Shown here in pieces: positions 16,861-25,661 of a stretch of 64,000 nt of DNA. The translations under genes and the position numbers were made by a program. Below the pieces are notes generated by a model. That model did no database searches. It was not told the DNA's origin and was given only the letters and a program-made list of their open reading frames with translations. The first letter of the stretch is position 1. Each line of letters starts with the position of its first letter. Origin of the DNA: JASHVB01 sp963780805 (GTDB lineage Bacteria > Pseudomonadota > Alphaproteobacteria > Acetobacterales > Acetobacteraceae); assembly GCA_963780805.1 (NCBI GenBank), contig CAWADP010000006.1, forward strand, positions 930,001 to 994,000. Direction: 5' to 3'.

Positions 16861-17349
16861 ATGTTGCGTGATCCAAAGGTGATTGAACACCTCAATACTC
16901 AGCTTACCAACGAGCTGACGGCCATCAACCAGTATTTCCTGCATGCACGCACCTTACAGCATTGGGGTGTGACAAAGCTCGGCAAGCAGGAATATGACAA
17001 GTCCATTGGCGAGATGAAGGATGCGGACGAACTGATCAACCGCATCCTGTTCCTCGAGGGGCTGCCGAACGTGCAGCGGCTCAACCCGATCGGCGTCGGC
17101 GAAAACGTGGAGCAGATCCTGAAAGCCGACCTGGCGCTGGAGGAAAAGGCGTTGGGAGACCTGCGAGAAGGCATCGCATATTGCGAGGGTGTGCGAGATT
17201 TTGTCTCCCGCGACCTGCTGCTGAAAATATTGGGGCGCGAGGAGGCACATGTCGACTTTCTTGAGCGCCAATTCGATTTGATCAAGCAAATCGGCATCGA
17301 ACGCTATGTGATGCTCAATGCCGACGCTGCTTCCGAACAGGACGGTTGA
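16861..17349 (+). CDS. bfr: Bacterioferritin
   Basis: 162-residue subunit of the haem-containing iron-storage cage. The haem ligand Met52 is present in GEMKDAD. Ferroxidase ligands Glu18, Glu51, Glu94, Glu127 and His130 are also present. The position that is His54 in E. coli Bfr is Asp54 here, a change in the di-iron site. Start chosen at the ATG 16861 to match MLRDPKVIEHLN. It lies 67 bp after bfd, so the pair is probably one transcript under the palindrome at 16514. Confidence 0.95.
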   Translation: MLRDPKVIEHLNTQLTNELTAINQYFLHARTLQHWGVTKLGKQEYDKSIGEMKDADELINRILFLEGLPNVQRLNPIGVGENVEQILKADLALEEKALGDLREGIAYCEGVRDFVSRDLLLKILGREEAHVDFLERQFDLIKQIGIERYVMLNADAASEQDG

Positions 17350-17597
17350 ACGAAAGCGTTGCTCGGCAACGAACTCACATCGATGCGGCGCATGATTGTC
17401 ACTTGGAAAAGCAAAAAGGAATACCGGCTGAAGGTCACCAGCTCTGGATTGCCCGTGGGGCGGGCGACAACGTAGAGCGTCTTTCGCTTGGCGGCGCGGC
17501 GCAGGAACCTCCGTGGGCGGCACCGAAGGAAGCCGCGCCGGTGAGCGAAAAACGCTCTATTCATATATCCACACGTGGGAAAACCGGCGGTGGGCTT

Positions 17598-17903
17598 TTA
17601 CTGCTCCTCAGTGATGACGGTCAGATATAGCTCCTGCAGCGGGGCGATCTTTTCCAGTTCGCCTGCCACTCGCTGCCAGTCCGCATCCTGCGACATGGTC
17701 TGCATGGCCCGCTCCTGGGATGCAAGGTCGGGGTAACCGACCGCAACGAACATCTGCCCGGCATGCGCGCCTGAGTGGTAGTAGCCATAGCTGTGGGACA
17801 TCGCTCCATGCTTCTTCAACAAGGCAATTCCTTCTCTACGCAGCGGCACGAGCCGGACGTCCTGGTGATCGGCCTTCCGGCGAACGATCATTGTGACGGA
17901 CAT
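17598..17903 (-). CDS. NIPSNAP/Dabb-like small protein
   Basis: 101 residues from the ATG at 17903, with GAGG upstream. The sequence MSVTMIVRRKADHQDVRLV followed by LKKHGAMSHSYGYYHSGAHA and FVAVGYPDLASQERAMQ suggests a ferredoxin-like alpha/beta-barrel dimer fold of the NIPSNAP/Dabb type. Function is unknown. It is divergent from the SRPBCC gene across an A+T-rich inverted-repeat element. The call rests on pattern only. Confidence 0.6.
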   Translation of the reverse strand: MSVTMIVRRKADHQDVRLVPLRREGIALLKKHGAMSHSYGYYHSGAHAGQMFVAVGYPDLASQERAMQTMSQDADWQRVAGELEKIAPLQELYLTVITEEQ

Positions 17904-18172
17904 GGGATGAACCTCATGGCGGTGGGGAATCGGCGGCCTCGGCGTCTCTGACCCGTCGGACGCGAAGGAAGATGAGATTACCCGATTTCGTCCGAACTCG
18001 GCACCCCCACATCTGCCCAAACTTATCCGCAACGAAGACACCGGAGTTTCGCTCCGGAAAAACGGCTTCTTTTCAGCGGGGCAGGCACGATGGACAAACC
18101 CGCGATGGCGGAATCATCAGCGCGATACTTGTCCCTATTTTCACGACCTGGAGCGGGACGTGCAGTAGAAGG

Positions 18173-18373
18173 TTTTGAAACACAGATTTCACAAATTTCA
18201 CAGATTTAGGCACTCATAAGTTAGCATCTCCTATGATCCTAATAATATGTAGCGGTTGCATTAATAGCTCACAAAGTTGCTTGGCATTGCCGCAACTGTA
18301 CCATACCGCCTCTATATGAGAGAGAGACTTCTGTGCCTTAATCCGTGAAATTTGTGAAATCTGTGTTTCAAAA
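18173..18373. repeat. 201-bp A+T-rich element with 41-bp terminal inverted repeats
   Basis: Arms 18173-18213 and 18333-18373 are reverse complements at 39 of 41 positions (TTTTGAAACACAGATTTCAC...). The 119-bp interior is A+T-rich (TCATAAGTTAGCATCTCC...AATAATATG) in an otherwise GC-rich region and has no coding frame. It looks like a miniature inverted-repeat element; I could not identify a target-site duplication. Confidence 0.85.
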
Positions 18374-18541
18374 ATTTTCTTGACTTAGGTCTGTCCGCGG
18401 CGCCGGTTTGACGGGCTCGGATGAGCGTGCGGTCGAACTGACCGTTGAAATCGTGTCAACCCGGGTCTGGCCTTCCCCTCAGAGCGGCTCGATAGGGCCC
18501 GTTCGTCTGGAGGATGTCGGAAGAAACAGGGAGGAACGCTC

Positions 18542-19038
18542 GTGCGCACAATGGTTGCCGCCTGCTTTGCCGCTGTTCTGCTCGTCAGCACGCCGGCACT
18601 TGCGCTCAGTTCGCGCTACACCGCTAATTCCACGCTGTCGCCCGACGCCCTGTGGGCCAAGGTCGGCGACTTCTGCAACATCAAGACATGGCTCCCCGCG
18701 ATCGATAAATGCACGTTGTCGAATGACGGCAAGACGCGCACGCTCGGCGTCAAGGGCGGCGGCACCACGGTCGAGGATCTGATCAGCCGCGACGACAGTA
18801 AGCGCACCTACAGCTACCGCGCGGTCAGCGGGCTGCCGCTGGACGACTACCAATCGACAATAGTGGTCGAACCGGCGACTGGCGGGTCGACGCTGGTGTG
18901 GACCGGCACCTACAAGGCCAAGGGCAGTCCGACGCCGAGGCTCAGAAGTTCATCGACGGGCTCTACGCCAGCCAGAAGATCACGCAGGGCCGCACGTCGA
19001 TTCGACGGCGAAGGTCAAAGCCACAGAATCGGCGATAG
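18542..19038 (+). pseudogene. Secreted SRPBCC (polyketide cyclase-like) protein, one frameshift
   Basis: ~165 residues with a signal peptide (MRTMVAACFAAVLLVSTPAL, cut near ALALS). The SRPBCC lipid-binding fold is shown by SPDALWAKVGDFCNIKTWLP, GGGTTVEDLISRD, TYSYRAVSGLPLDDY and STLVWTGTYKAKG. After KAKG one base is missing near 18930; in the corrected frame it continues DAEAQKFIDGLYASQKI and ends soon after. The start codon at 18542 follows AGGGAGG. Ligand unknown. Confidence 0.7.
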
Positions 19039-19428
19039 GGAAAGTCAAAGTGGCGACCGGGCGGCCTGCCAGAGTTCGGGGCTATGGCTTTCGTCGTAGT
19101 TTGCCTCCGGCTCCGTGCGCTCAGTCACGGAACCCGTGCCGACTCTAATTTCTCCGCGCAGCCCTGTGGTCGGCTCGCGGAATTATTTCACTCGGCATGA
19201 TATCGGCGGCGAATGGCGCCCATCGATGTGCGCATCGACACCCGGCTACACCTCTGATCCACCATAGCTGCCCGCAAGCATTCGGGGCGATCTCGACCGT
19301 CGTTGTCCCGAACGCCGGAGCCAGCGCCCCCACTTTTTCGCGATCATCCATGACCGAAGGAATAGCGGCTCTATGGGCCGCGTCTTGCTGCTCAGGTGAA
19401 GTCCATCTGCGCATCTGAGGAATTGGCG

Positions 19429-19560
19429 ATGATCAAGACCCTCGCCATGAGTTTCGTCACGCCCACGCTGCTGGGCGGCCATGCGGCGGCGCAACGGGGG
19501 TGGATGGGTGGTCATGTAGGGTTCGGCCATCCTGGCCTGGTCGCGCATCCCAGCTTCTGA
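19429..19560 (+). CDS. Small secreted Gly/His-rich peptide (tentative)
   Basis: 43 residues starting MIKTLAMSFVTPTLLGGHAA, with a signal-like hydrophobic start and a short Gly/His-rich mature part (GWMGGHVGFGHPG). A clear Shine-Dalgarno (GAGGAA) lies 7 bp before the ATG. It ends 19 bp before the next gene and may share its transcript. No family is recognised; it could also be a decayed longer gene. Confidence 0.4.
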   Translation: MIKTLAMSFVTPTLLGGHAAAQRGWMGGHVGFGHPGLVAHPSF

Positions 19561-19578
19561 TCATCGCGAGACGACGAA

Positions 19579-20610
19579 ATGGCCAGTGTAATATCGGATT
19601 ATGCTGAAGTCATGACAATGCTGCATTTTCTGTTGGGAAAACTGACGCTTGGGAATTTCGTCGCTTTCGGTTGCCTTGCTGCCACCGTCACAGGTGGCAT
19701 TTTTATAACATTTATGTATGGCCCCAAGAGCCGATCGTGGCGCAGCTTCTGGTCGCACGTTCTGCCGCCGGCCGCCTTCAGTCATCCCTCGGCGCGTGCT
19801 GACATCGTCTTCTACGCGACCAAGCGCATCCTGAAACTGGTCTGGGCATTACCGGCCGTCCTTGCCCCCGCGAGCATCGGGCTACTGATGCATGACGGCC
19901 TGGTGTCGGCATTCGGATTGCCACTACACGCCAGCGGTCACGCAGCTGGATGGACGCTGGTGGGGTTCACGATCAATATCCTCATCTCGCGTGATCTTTC
20001 ATATTATCTCTATCACCGCGCCCAGCACGCCAACCCCTATTTGTGGGAATTTCATAAGGTACACCATTCGGCAGAGCGCATGGTGGGCTTCACGGATGGC
20101 CGCGTGCATCCGTTGGATGACCTGATATACTACACCTTTGATGGGATCTTTAGCGGTATGTCGTATGCCATCTGGCTGTTCTTTGTACCCGATCCGGCGG
20201 TGCTGACACTGTTCGGCGTGAGTGCCACATTATTGAGTTCTATCTTGTTCTTAAGCTACCTTCATCATCTGCCATACAAGCTGTCGCTGGGTCGGTTCGA
20301 CCGCGTGATCCTGTCACCACATTACCACCAGTTGCATCACAGCGTAAACCCGATCCACTACGATCGGAATTTCGGCGCGATCCTCGTCATCTGGGATCGC
20401 ATGTTCGGCACGGTCTACGAACCCGAACCCGATGAGGACTTCGTCTATGGGCTGCGTGACGATGAAGCGAGCGATTATCATTCGGCAGGGCGGCTCTACA
20501 CCCTGCCGCTACTCAAACTCGCCAGGCTAGGCCGGCACGATCTTGCGAAGCTTCCCGCCTTGTTCACGATGTCGGCGCAAGATAGAAATGTCACTCGCCG
20601 CGCAAAGTAG
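19579..20610 (+). CDS. Sterol desaturase/fatty acid hydroxylase family protein
   Basis: 343-residue integral membrane di-iron enzyme of the fatty-acid hydroxylase superfamily (PF04116). The histidine clusters are visible: YLYHRAQH (about residue 144), HKVHH (about 160) and HYHQLHH (about 250), which bind two irons in the active site. Transmembrane segments surround them. Such enzymes hydroxylate or desaturate lipids, sterols, hopanoids or carotenoids; which substrate applies cannot be read from the sequence. It is monocistronic or follows the small peptide gene. Confidence 0.9.
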   Translation: MASVISDYAEVMTMLHFLLGKLTLGNFVAFGCLAATVTGGIFITFMYGPKSRSWRSFWSHVLPPAAFSHPSARADIVFYATKRILKLVWALPAVLAPASIGLLMHDGLVSAFGLPLHASGHAAGWTLVGFTINILISRDLSYYLYHRAQHANPYLWEFHKVHHSAERMVGFTDGRVHPLDDLIYYTFDGIFSGMSYAIWLFFVPDPAVLTLFGVSATLLSSILFLSYLHHLPYKLSLGRFDRVILSPHYHQLHHSVNPIHYDRNFGAILVIWDRMFGTVYEPEPDEDFVYGLRDDEASDYHSAGRLYTLPLLKLARLGRHDLAKLPALFTMSAQDRNVTRRAK

Positions 20611-20912
20611 AGATGACACCCTCGCTTCGAGGCCAAGGTTACAGCGTCCCGCGACGGTCGCCTGGCCTAACCATTCTGTAATCGGTTCGACATGTATCGG
20701 CGGCGAATTTCGTTTGGTTCTGCGCCTGCCGCCGGGCGCGGCGTCCATTGTCGCGTTCCGCCATCTACTTTTCGCCATGTACTTTGGGCCCTCGCCCGGC
20801 AGCGCACTGGTTCAGCCGATTGGCCTGTCGCAACAACCGGGATTGACGGCATCAGGCCACACGCTGGACCTGAACCGCCGCGCCAACTCCAGCGTGGCGG
20901 CCCGCTACCTCG
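20611..20912. other. Intergenic region between convergent genes
   Basis: About 300 bp between the lipid hydroxylase and dgt, which converge. I see no gene, no clear terminator and no repeat shared with the rest of the window. Confidence 0.4.
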
Positions 20913-22061
20913 TCACCCGCTCACCGTAATATCCGTCAGCCGGCGGTGCTCGTCCATCGCGTAGCGATCAGTCATACCCGCTACATAATCCCCGACGATG
21001 GTCGCGGCGCGGTGCGTGCCGCCTTCCCCGGCCCGAGCGCGCCAGTCGTCCGGCAGCAGCGACGGATCGGCGTGCAGGAGTTGAAAAAGCTCCTCGGTCA
21101 GTCGGCGCGCCTTGGTGGTCATGCGGTTCACCCGCCAGTGGCGGTACATGCGCGAGAACAGAAAGTCCTTGATCATCCCATGCGCCTCCGCCATGGGCGC
21201 ACTGAACGCCACCATCCGCTGCTTCGATCGGCGCACCGCGTCGGCATCCTTCGGGTCCAGCTTCGCCAGCCGCCGCCGGGTCTCCTCGAGCAGGTCGGTG
21301 ATCATGGCGTTGATCATGCGGCGGATCATTTCGTGCCGCAACCGCGGCGGCGGCACGTCGAGGCTGGACATCCGCGCCTCGGCCAGAGCCTCGCGCAGCA
21401 CCGGCAGGTGTCCCAGGTCGTCGATCGCGAACAACCGGGCGCGCAACCCGTCGTCGATGTCATGGCTGTGGTAGGCTACGTCGTCCGCAATCGCCGCCAC
21501 CTGTGCCTCGGCGGAGGCGTGCGTGTTCAGGTCCAGCCGGTGGCGGTCGTTGTACTCGGCGATGTAAGTGGGCGGGTTGCGCAGCGGACCGTTGTGCTTG
21601 GCCAGTCCCTCCAGCGTCTCCCATGTCAGGTTCAGGCCGTCCCAGCCGGCGTAGCGACTCTCCAGCAGCGTCACCACGCGCAGTGACTGGGCGTTGTGAT
21701 CGAAGCCGCCGAACGGCTTCATCGCCAGGTTCAGCGCTTCCTCGCCCGCGTGGCCGAACGGTGGATGGCCCAGGTCGTGCGCCAGGGCGAGCGCCTCGGT
21801 CAGGTCCTCGTCCAGCCCCAACTCGCGCGCAACGGAGCGGGCAATCTGCGCCACCTCGATCGAATGGGTCAGGCGGGTGCGGTAGAAGTCGCCCTCGTGG
21901 TTGACGAAGACCTGGGTCTTGTATTGCAGCTTCCGAAACGCCGAGCTGTGGATCAGGCGGTCGCGGTCGCGCTGGAATGGCGAGCGCGTCGGTGCCTCCG
22001 GTTCCGGGTGCAGCCGGCCGCGGCTGGTCGCCTTCTGCACGGCATACGGCGCGAGGCTCAT
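20913..22061 (-). CDS. dgt: Deoxyguanosinetriphosphate triphosphohydrolase-like protein
   Basis: 382-residue HD-domain hydrolase that splits dNTPs into deoxynucleoside and triphosphate. The metal motif is seen as RLTHSIEVAQIAR and AHDLGHPPFGHAGE (H...HD), with a further ADDVAYHSHDIDDG. The N-terminus carries RDRDRLIHSSAFRKLQYKTQ, characteristic of the family. Length fits the bacterial type-2 subfamily. It is divergent from the erpA-like gene with ~110 bp between starts, a layout shared by many alphaproteobacteria. Confidence 0.95.
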   Translation of the reverse strand: MSLAPYAVQKATSRGRLHPEPEAPTRSPFQRDRDRLIHSSAFRKLQYKTQVFVNHEGDFYRTRLTHSIEVAQIARSVARELGLDEDLTEALALAHDLGHPPFGHAGEEALNLAMKPFGGFDHNAQSLRVVTLLESRYAGWDGLNLTWETLEGLAKHNGPLRNPPTYIAEYNDRHRLDLNTHASAEAQVAAIADDVAYHSHDIDDGLRARLFAIDDLGHLPVLREALAEARMSSLDVPPPRLRHEMIRRMINAMITDLLEETRRRLAKLDPKDADAVRRSKQRMVAFSAPMAEAHGMIKDFLFSRMYRHWRVNRMTTKARRLTEELFQLLHADPSLLPDDWRARAGEGGTHRAATIVGDYVAGMTDRYAMDEHRRLTDITVSG

Positions 22062-22172
22062 GCCACGGCTTACACCGCGCCGCCCGGGGCTTCAATTCCG
22101 CCGGAGACCTCAATTCCGGCTCAATTCCGGCAGAGCCTTCAATTTGTCCGCCGGGGCGCCTATCTTCTTGGC

Positions 22173-22502
22173 ATGCAACAGTTCGCCCTCTCCGACCGCG
22201 CCGCCGCCCGTATCGCCGAGATCGTCGCCGCCGAGGGCACCGACGCCGCCCTGCGGGTGGCGGTGCTCGCTGGCGGGTGCTCCGGCTTCCAGTACCGTTT
22301 CGAGCTGGACCCGGCCCAGCAGGACGACGACCTGGTGATCGAGCGTGCCGGCGCGCGCGTGCTGGTCGATCCGGTCAGCCTGGACCTGCTGTCCGGCGCC
22401 GAGCTGGACTTCACCGACGAGCTGATGGGCAGCCACTTCTCCGTGCGCAACCCGAACGCGAAGTCGGCCTGCGGCTGCGGGACAAGCTTTTCCGTGGACT
22501 AG
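22173..22502 (+). CDS. erpA: A-type iron-sulfur carrier protein
   Basis: 109-residue IscA/ErpA-type scaffold that passes Fe-S clusters to apoproteins. The three conserved cysteines are present in GGCSGFQY and ACGCGTSFSV near the C-terminus, with LDLLSGAELDFTDEL between. The ATG at 22173 gives the standard length. I favour ErpA because of the position opposite dgt, but IscA/SufA cannot be separated by sequence alone. Confidence 0.88.
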   Translation: MQQFALSDRAAARIAEIVAAEGTDAALRVAVLAGGCSGFQYRFELDPAQQDDDLVIERAGARVLVDPVSLDLLSGAELDFTDELMGSHFSVRNPNAKSACGCGTSFSVD

Positions 22503-22689
22503 GCCGGGGCGTCTGGGTCGGCCTGCGGCTGGCTTTTTTCCGGGCAAGCGTCCATATCGCGACATCGGCGCTTTTCGCCCGCAGTCAGGTCGGCCCAATC
22601 CGGCGACGAAGTCGCCCCGGCACTTCCCGATGGAAAAGTACTACGGTCCGCGGTGTGCGGGCCGCCGACACAAGAGCCGGAGGGACAAT

Positions 22690-22896
22690 ATGTCTGCAGG
22701 CACCGTCAAGTGGTTCAACGCGCAGAAGGGCTATGGTTTCATCCAACCGGATGACGGCTCAAAGGACGTGTTCGTGCATATCACCGCCGTGGAGCGCGCC
22801 GGACTGCGCGGCCTGAACGAGGGCCAGAAGGTCAGCTACGACGTCGAGCGTGGCCAGCAGGGTAAGACTGCCGCGGTCAATCTGCAGGTTGCCTGA
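22690..22896 (+). CDS. Cold-shock domain protein
   Basis: 68-residue CspA-family RNA chaperone. RNP1-like KGYGFIQPDDG and RNP2-like DVFVHITAVERAG are visible, with GTVKWFNAQKGYG at the start. Start chosen at 22690, where MSAGTVKWFN is the normal N-terminus. A ~190-bp untranslated stretch upstream is long enough for the structured leader typical of csp genes, though I could not define its fold. Confidence 0.95.
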   Translation: MSAGTVKWFNAQKGYGFIQPDDGSKDVFVHITAVERAGLRGLNEGQKVSYDVERGQQGKTAAVNLQVA

Positions 22897-22953
22897 GCAG
22901 GAGGTCCGGTGCCGCACGGGTGGCGCCGGCGAGGTTTGTGGCAGGAGGATGCA

Positions 22954-23151
22954 ATGACCACGCACAAATTCGCCGTCGGCGACCGGGTCCGCCTGGCAGT
23001 CAGCAAGTACGCGGGCGACGTGCCTCCGGGGGTTTATGCCATTTCGCGGCGGCTGCCGGTCGAGGCCAATATCTGCCAGTATCGCGTGAAGCACCTGCAA
23101 GACGGCCACGAGCGGGTCGTGCAGGAAAGTCAGATCGCCGGTCCCGGCTGA
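22954..23151 (+). CDS. Small conserved-looking protein, unknown function
   Basis: 65 residues from the ATG at 22954 with a strong GGAGGAT upstream. The sequence begins MTTHKFAVGDRVRLAVSKY and contains VPPGVYAISRRLPVEANICQ, a likely small beta-barrel (SH3-like) fold. It is 57 bp downstream of the cold-shock gene and may be co-transcribed. I do not recognise a named family. Confidence 0.6.
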   Translation: MTTHKFAVGDRVRLAVSKYAGDVPPGVYAISRRLPVEANICQYRVKHLQDGHERVVQESQIAGPG

Positions 23152-23437
23152 CCCCCCAATGCCCTGATTCCGCCGTTCTGCCCGGTTTTTCGGCAATTCG
23201 CGGCGCGTGGATGAGGGCACCCCGTAGGGCGGAAAAGCGCAGCGCTTTCCGCCGGTGGCACGTGCGACGGAATGCGCTGCGTTTTTCCGCTGGCGGGACG
23301 TGCGGCGGCATGTGCGGCGGAACGCGCTGTGCTTTTCCTCCCTGGACGGCACGGCTGCCAGGCACTCTGGCCCTCCCAGGCACTCTGGCCCACGGCTTGC
23401 TTCCTCCGGCGCAACCACCGCGCCCCCAGGAGCCGTC
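23152..23437. repeat. Degenerate GC-rich repeats upstream of the MFS gene
   Basis: Several diverged copies of a unit like GCGGAA(C/T)GCGCTG(C/T)GTTTTTCC occur between about 23225 and 23335, partly inverted, followed by a short direct repeat CAGGCACTCTGGCCC (about 23358 and 23378). Non-coding spacer repeats. Confidence 0.55.
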
Positions 23438-24694
23438 GTGAGCCAGTCCGCCGCCACTCACTCCATCGATCTTTCCCGCTCCGCCACCCGCTGGGTTCAG
23501 CTCGTGCTCGGGCTGATCTGCATGATGGCAATCTCCAGCCCGCAATACGTCTGGACCCTGTTCACCCACCCCCTCGGCACTGCGTTGGACGCGGCGCCGG
23601 CGGCGATCCAGGTGACGTTCTCCCTGCTGATCGTGTTGCAGACGTTCTTCTCGCCGTTCCAGGGCTGGCTGGTGGATCGCTTCGGCCCGCGCCTGCTGAT
23701 CGCGACCGGAGGCTTGCTCACCGGGCTGTCCTGGATACTGTCGGCCTACGTCAGTTCGCTGACCATGTTGTACCTGACCTATGGCGTGCTGGGCGGACTG
23801 GGCACCGGCATCGTCTATGTCGGCGTCGTCGGCCAAATGGTGGGGTGGTTCCTGGACAAGCGCGGCCTTGCCACCGGCGTGGTGGCGGCGGGCTATGGCT
23901 TCGGTGCCATCCTCACCACCTTCCCGATCGCGAGTTCGATCGTCAGCGCCGGCTACAAGGCGACACTGCTGCAGTATGGCGCGATCTTCGCCGCGGTCGG
24001 ATTCCTGGCCGCCCTCGGCCTGAAGGCGCCGCCCGTCTCCGGGCACTCCGTGTCCAGGCGCGAGGAGACTGGGCTGGGCAGCGACACCGTCGCCATGCTG
24101 AAGTCGCCGATCTTCTGGCTGATGTTCTTCATGATGACCATGATGTCCACGTCGGGCCTGATGGTCATCTCGCAGATGGCGAACTTCGCCACCGAGTTCG
24201 GCGTGGCGAAATTGATGGTCTGGGGCGCGGCGGCGCTGCCGCTGGCACTGACGATCGACCGCTTCACCAATGGCCTGACGCGGCCGTTCTTCGGCTACGT
24301 CTCCGACCGGATCGGGCGCGAGAACACCATGTTCATCGCCTTCGCCCTGGAGGCGGTGGCGATGGCAATCTGGCTCGCCACGCGTGGCGATCCGGTCCTG
24401 TTCGTGTTGCTGTCCGGCGTGGTGTTCTTCGGCTGGGGCGAGATCTTCTCGCTGTTCCCCTCGACGCTGACCGACACCTTCGGTGCGCGCCATGCGACGC
24501 GGAACTATGGATGCTTGTATATCGCGCAAGGCATCGGCTCGATCTTTGGCGGGCCGCTGGCATCGCTGCTGCATGGAGCGGCGGGGTCATGGACCATCGT
24601 GTTCTACGTCTGCATAGCCGCGGACGCGCTGACCGCGGTGCTCGCCATTGCGGCGCTGAAGCCGCTGCGGGCGCGGTACCGGTTGACGGTGTGA
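23438..24694 (+). CDS. MFS transporter, oxalate/formate antiporter (OFA) family
   Basis: 418-residue inner-membrane transporter with 12 predicted helices. OFA-type features are WTLFTHPLGTALDAAPAAIQ near the N-terminus, the loop motif GWLVDRFGPRLL and the second-half loop GYVSDRIGREN. Start chosen at GTG 23438, seven bases after CAGGAG, because the longer frame would be repeat-derived. OFA members exchange small organic anions such as oxalate and formate; no linked metabolic gene defines the substrate. Confidence 0.85.
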   Translation: MSQSAATHSIDLSRSATRWVQLVLGLICMMAISSPQYVWTLFTHPLGTALDAAPAAIQVTFSLLIVLQTFFSPFQGWLVDRFGPRLLIATGGLLTGLSWILSAYVSSLTMLYLTYGVLGGLGTGIVYVGVVGQMVGWFLDKRGLATGVVAAGYGFGAILTTFPIASSIVSAGYKATLLQYGAIFAAVGFLAALGLKAPPVSGHSVSRREETGLGSDTVAMLKSPIFWLMFFMMTMMSTSGLMVISQMANFATEFGVAKLMVWGAAALPLALTIDRFTNGLTRPFFGYVSDRIGRENTMFIAFALEAVAMAIWLATRGDPVLFVLLSGVVFFGWGEIFSLFPSTLTDTFGARHATRNYGCLYIAQGIGSIFGGPLASLLHGAAGSWTIVFYVCIAADALTAVLAIAALKPLRARYRLTV

Positions 24695-24747
24695 TCGGTG
24701 CGGGGCCCGCGACGGCGGCATGCCATGTCGGGCCGGTGGGTGAATTC

Positions 24748-24792
24748 TCTTTTTCTCACAAAGGATAAGGAGGCGAGGCAAGTTTCACAAAG
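24748..24792. repeat. Single arm related to the 9048-9187 element
   Basis: TTTTTCTCACAAAGGATAAG ... GGCAAGTTTCACAAAG resembles the arms of the 9-kb inverted repeat, but no matching second arm follows. It may be a decayed copy. Confidence 0.5.
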
Positions 24793-24901
24793 CACATAGT
24801 AATCCCATTGGCTTGAATCGTACCCTTCGAAAAGCTGGCAGTGCGCGTCCGTCATGTGACGCGATGGCGATGTCGTCGACTTCGACCAGCGCCCCGACCG
24901 G

Positions 24902-25246
24902 TCAGGGCGTCGCGGGTTTCGTCGCCGGCATCTTCCGTTGCTCCGCGCGCCAGCTCAGGATGTTAGCGGCCGGTACCAAGCCATTTAGCAGCGCCAGCGC
25001 GGCCTGCACCACTTTCGGCGTATCCCAGAACTCGATCACCAATGGCAGATCGACATTCAGCCGGAGCAAATCGGAAGCGTGAACCTCCCAGTTGTCGCCG
25101 AACCCGGCGATCCCCCGAAAAACGACGAGACTTTGCACCCGCTGCTGGTCGTGGAGGATGTTGAGCACCTCCTGCATGAGGGTCTTCCGCTTGCCGTGGT
25201 CCGCTTCCCGTAAGTAGATGCGGACGACTGTGACCTCGTTCTCCAT
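24902..25246 (-). CDS. DUF190 family protein
   Basis: 114 residues, DUF190 (PF02641) family, a PII-like small alpha/beta protein of unknown function. Conserved segments are VVRIYLREADHGKRKTLMQE, SLVVFRGIAGFG and LPLVIEFWDTPKVV. A strong GGGAGG lies five bases before the ATG, overlapping the crcB stop region, so it is the last gene of the leftward operon. DUF190 proteins next to crcB are a familiar pairing. Its effector is unknown. Confidence 0.9.
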   Translation of the reverse strand: MENEVTVVRIYLREADHGKRKTLMQEVLNILHDQQRVQSLVVFRGIAGFGDNWEVHASDLLRLNVDLPLVIEFWDTPKVVQAALALLNGLVPAANILSWRAEQRKMPATKPATP

Positions 25247-25256
25247 GCCGACCTCC

Positions 25257-25661
25257 CTACAGATTGCGTGCTATGTAGGCACCTCCAAATGCAGCCAGGA
25301 AACCCAAACTCACCGAAAGCACGACATACAAGATGGCCTTTACCGCTTCCCCCTGTTCTACCAGCAGCAGGGTCTCCATCTCGAAGGTCGAGAATGTCGT
25401 GTAGCCGCCCAGCACGCCGGTGAGGATCCCGGTACGCAGTGCCGGGGAAATGATGAGCCGTTCCAGGGTTTCAATGAACAGGAAGCCCATCAGGAACGCC
25501 CCCAGCACATTGATGCTGAGCGTGGCATAGGGGAAATCGCGCCCGTAGATGGCCTGCACCAGATTGGTCATGGCGTAGCGAGCCCAGCAGCCCAGGGTGC
25601 CGCCGACGGCGATGGCGAAATACGTCAACACAAGCTGTCGTGTCCTCTCGTTGCGAATCAT
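25257..25661 (-). CDS. crcB: Fluoride ion channel CrcB/Fluc
   Basis: 134-residue small membrane protein that forms dual-topology dimers exporting F-. Four transmembrane helices are present. Conserved residues are GCWARY, the Asn in SINVLGAFLMGF and the phenylalanine/threonine track GGYTTFSTFEMET. The ATG at 25661 overlaps the stop of the upstream HyfB-like gene (ATGA). It is unusual to find it at the end of a hydrogenase-4-like operon; no fluoride riboswitch is visible upstream because it is embedded in the operon. Confidence 0.93.
   Translation of the reverse strand: MIRNERTRQLVLTYFAIAVGGTLGCWARYAMTNLVQAIYGRDFPYATLSINVLGAFLMGFLFIETLERLIISPALRTGILTGVLGGYTTFSTFEMETLLLVEQGEAVKAILYVVLSVSLGFLAAFGGAYIARNL

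Noticed and set aside
17382..17474. 30-codon plus-strand frame (MRRMIVTWKSKKEYRLKVTS...)
   Set aside because: Plausible residues but no ribosome-binding site and no supporting context.
22503..22545. Intrinsic terminator after erpA
   Set aside because: A possible AGGCCG/CGGCCT stem is not directly followed by the T-run, so the structure is weak.
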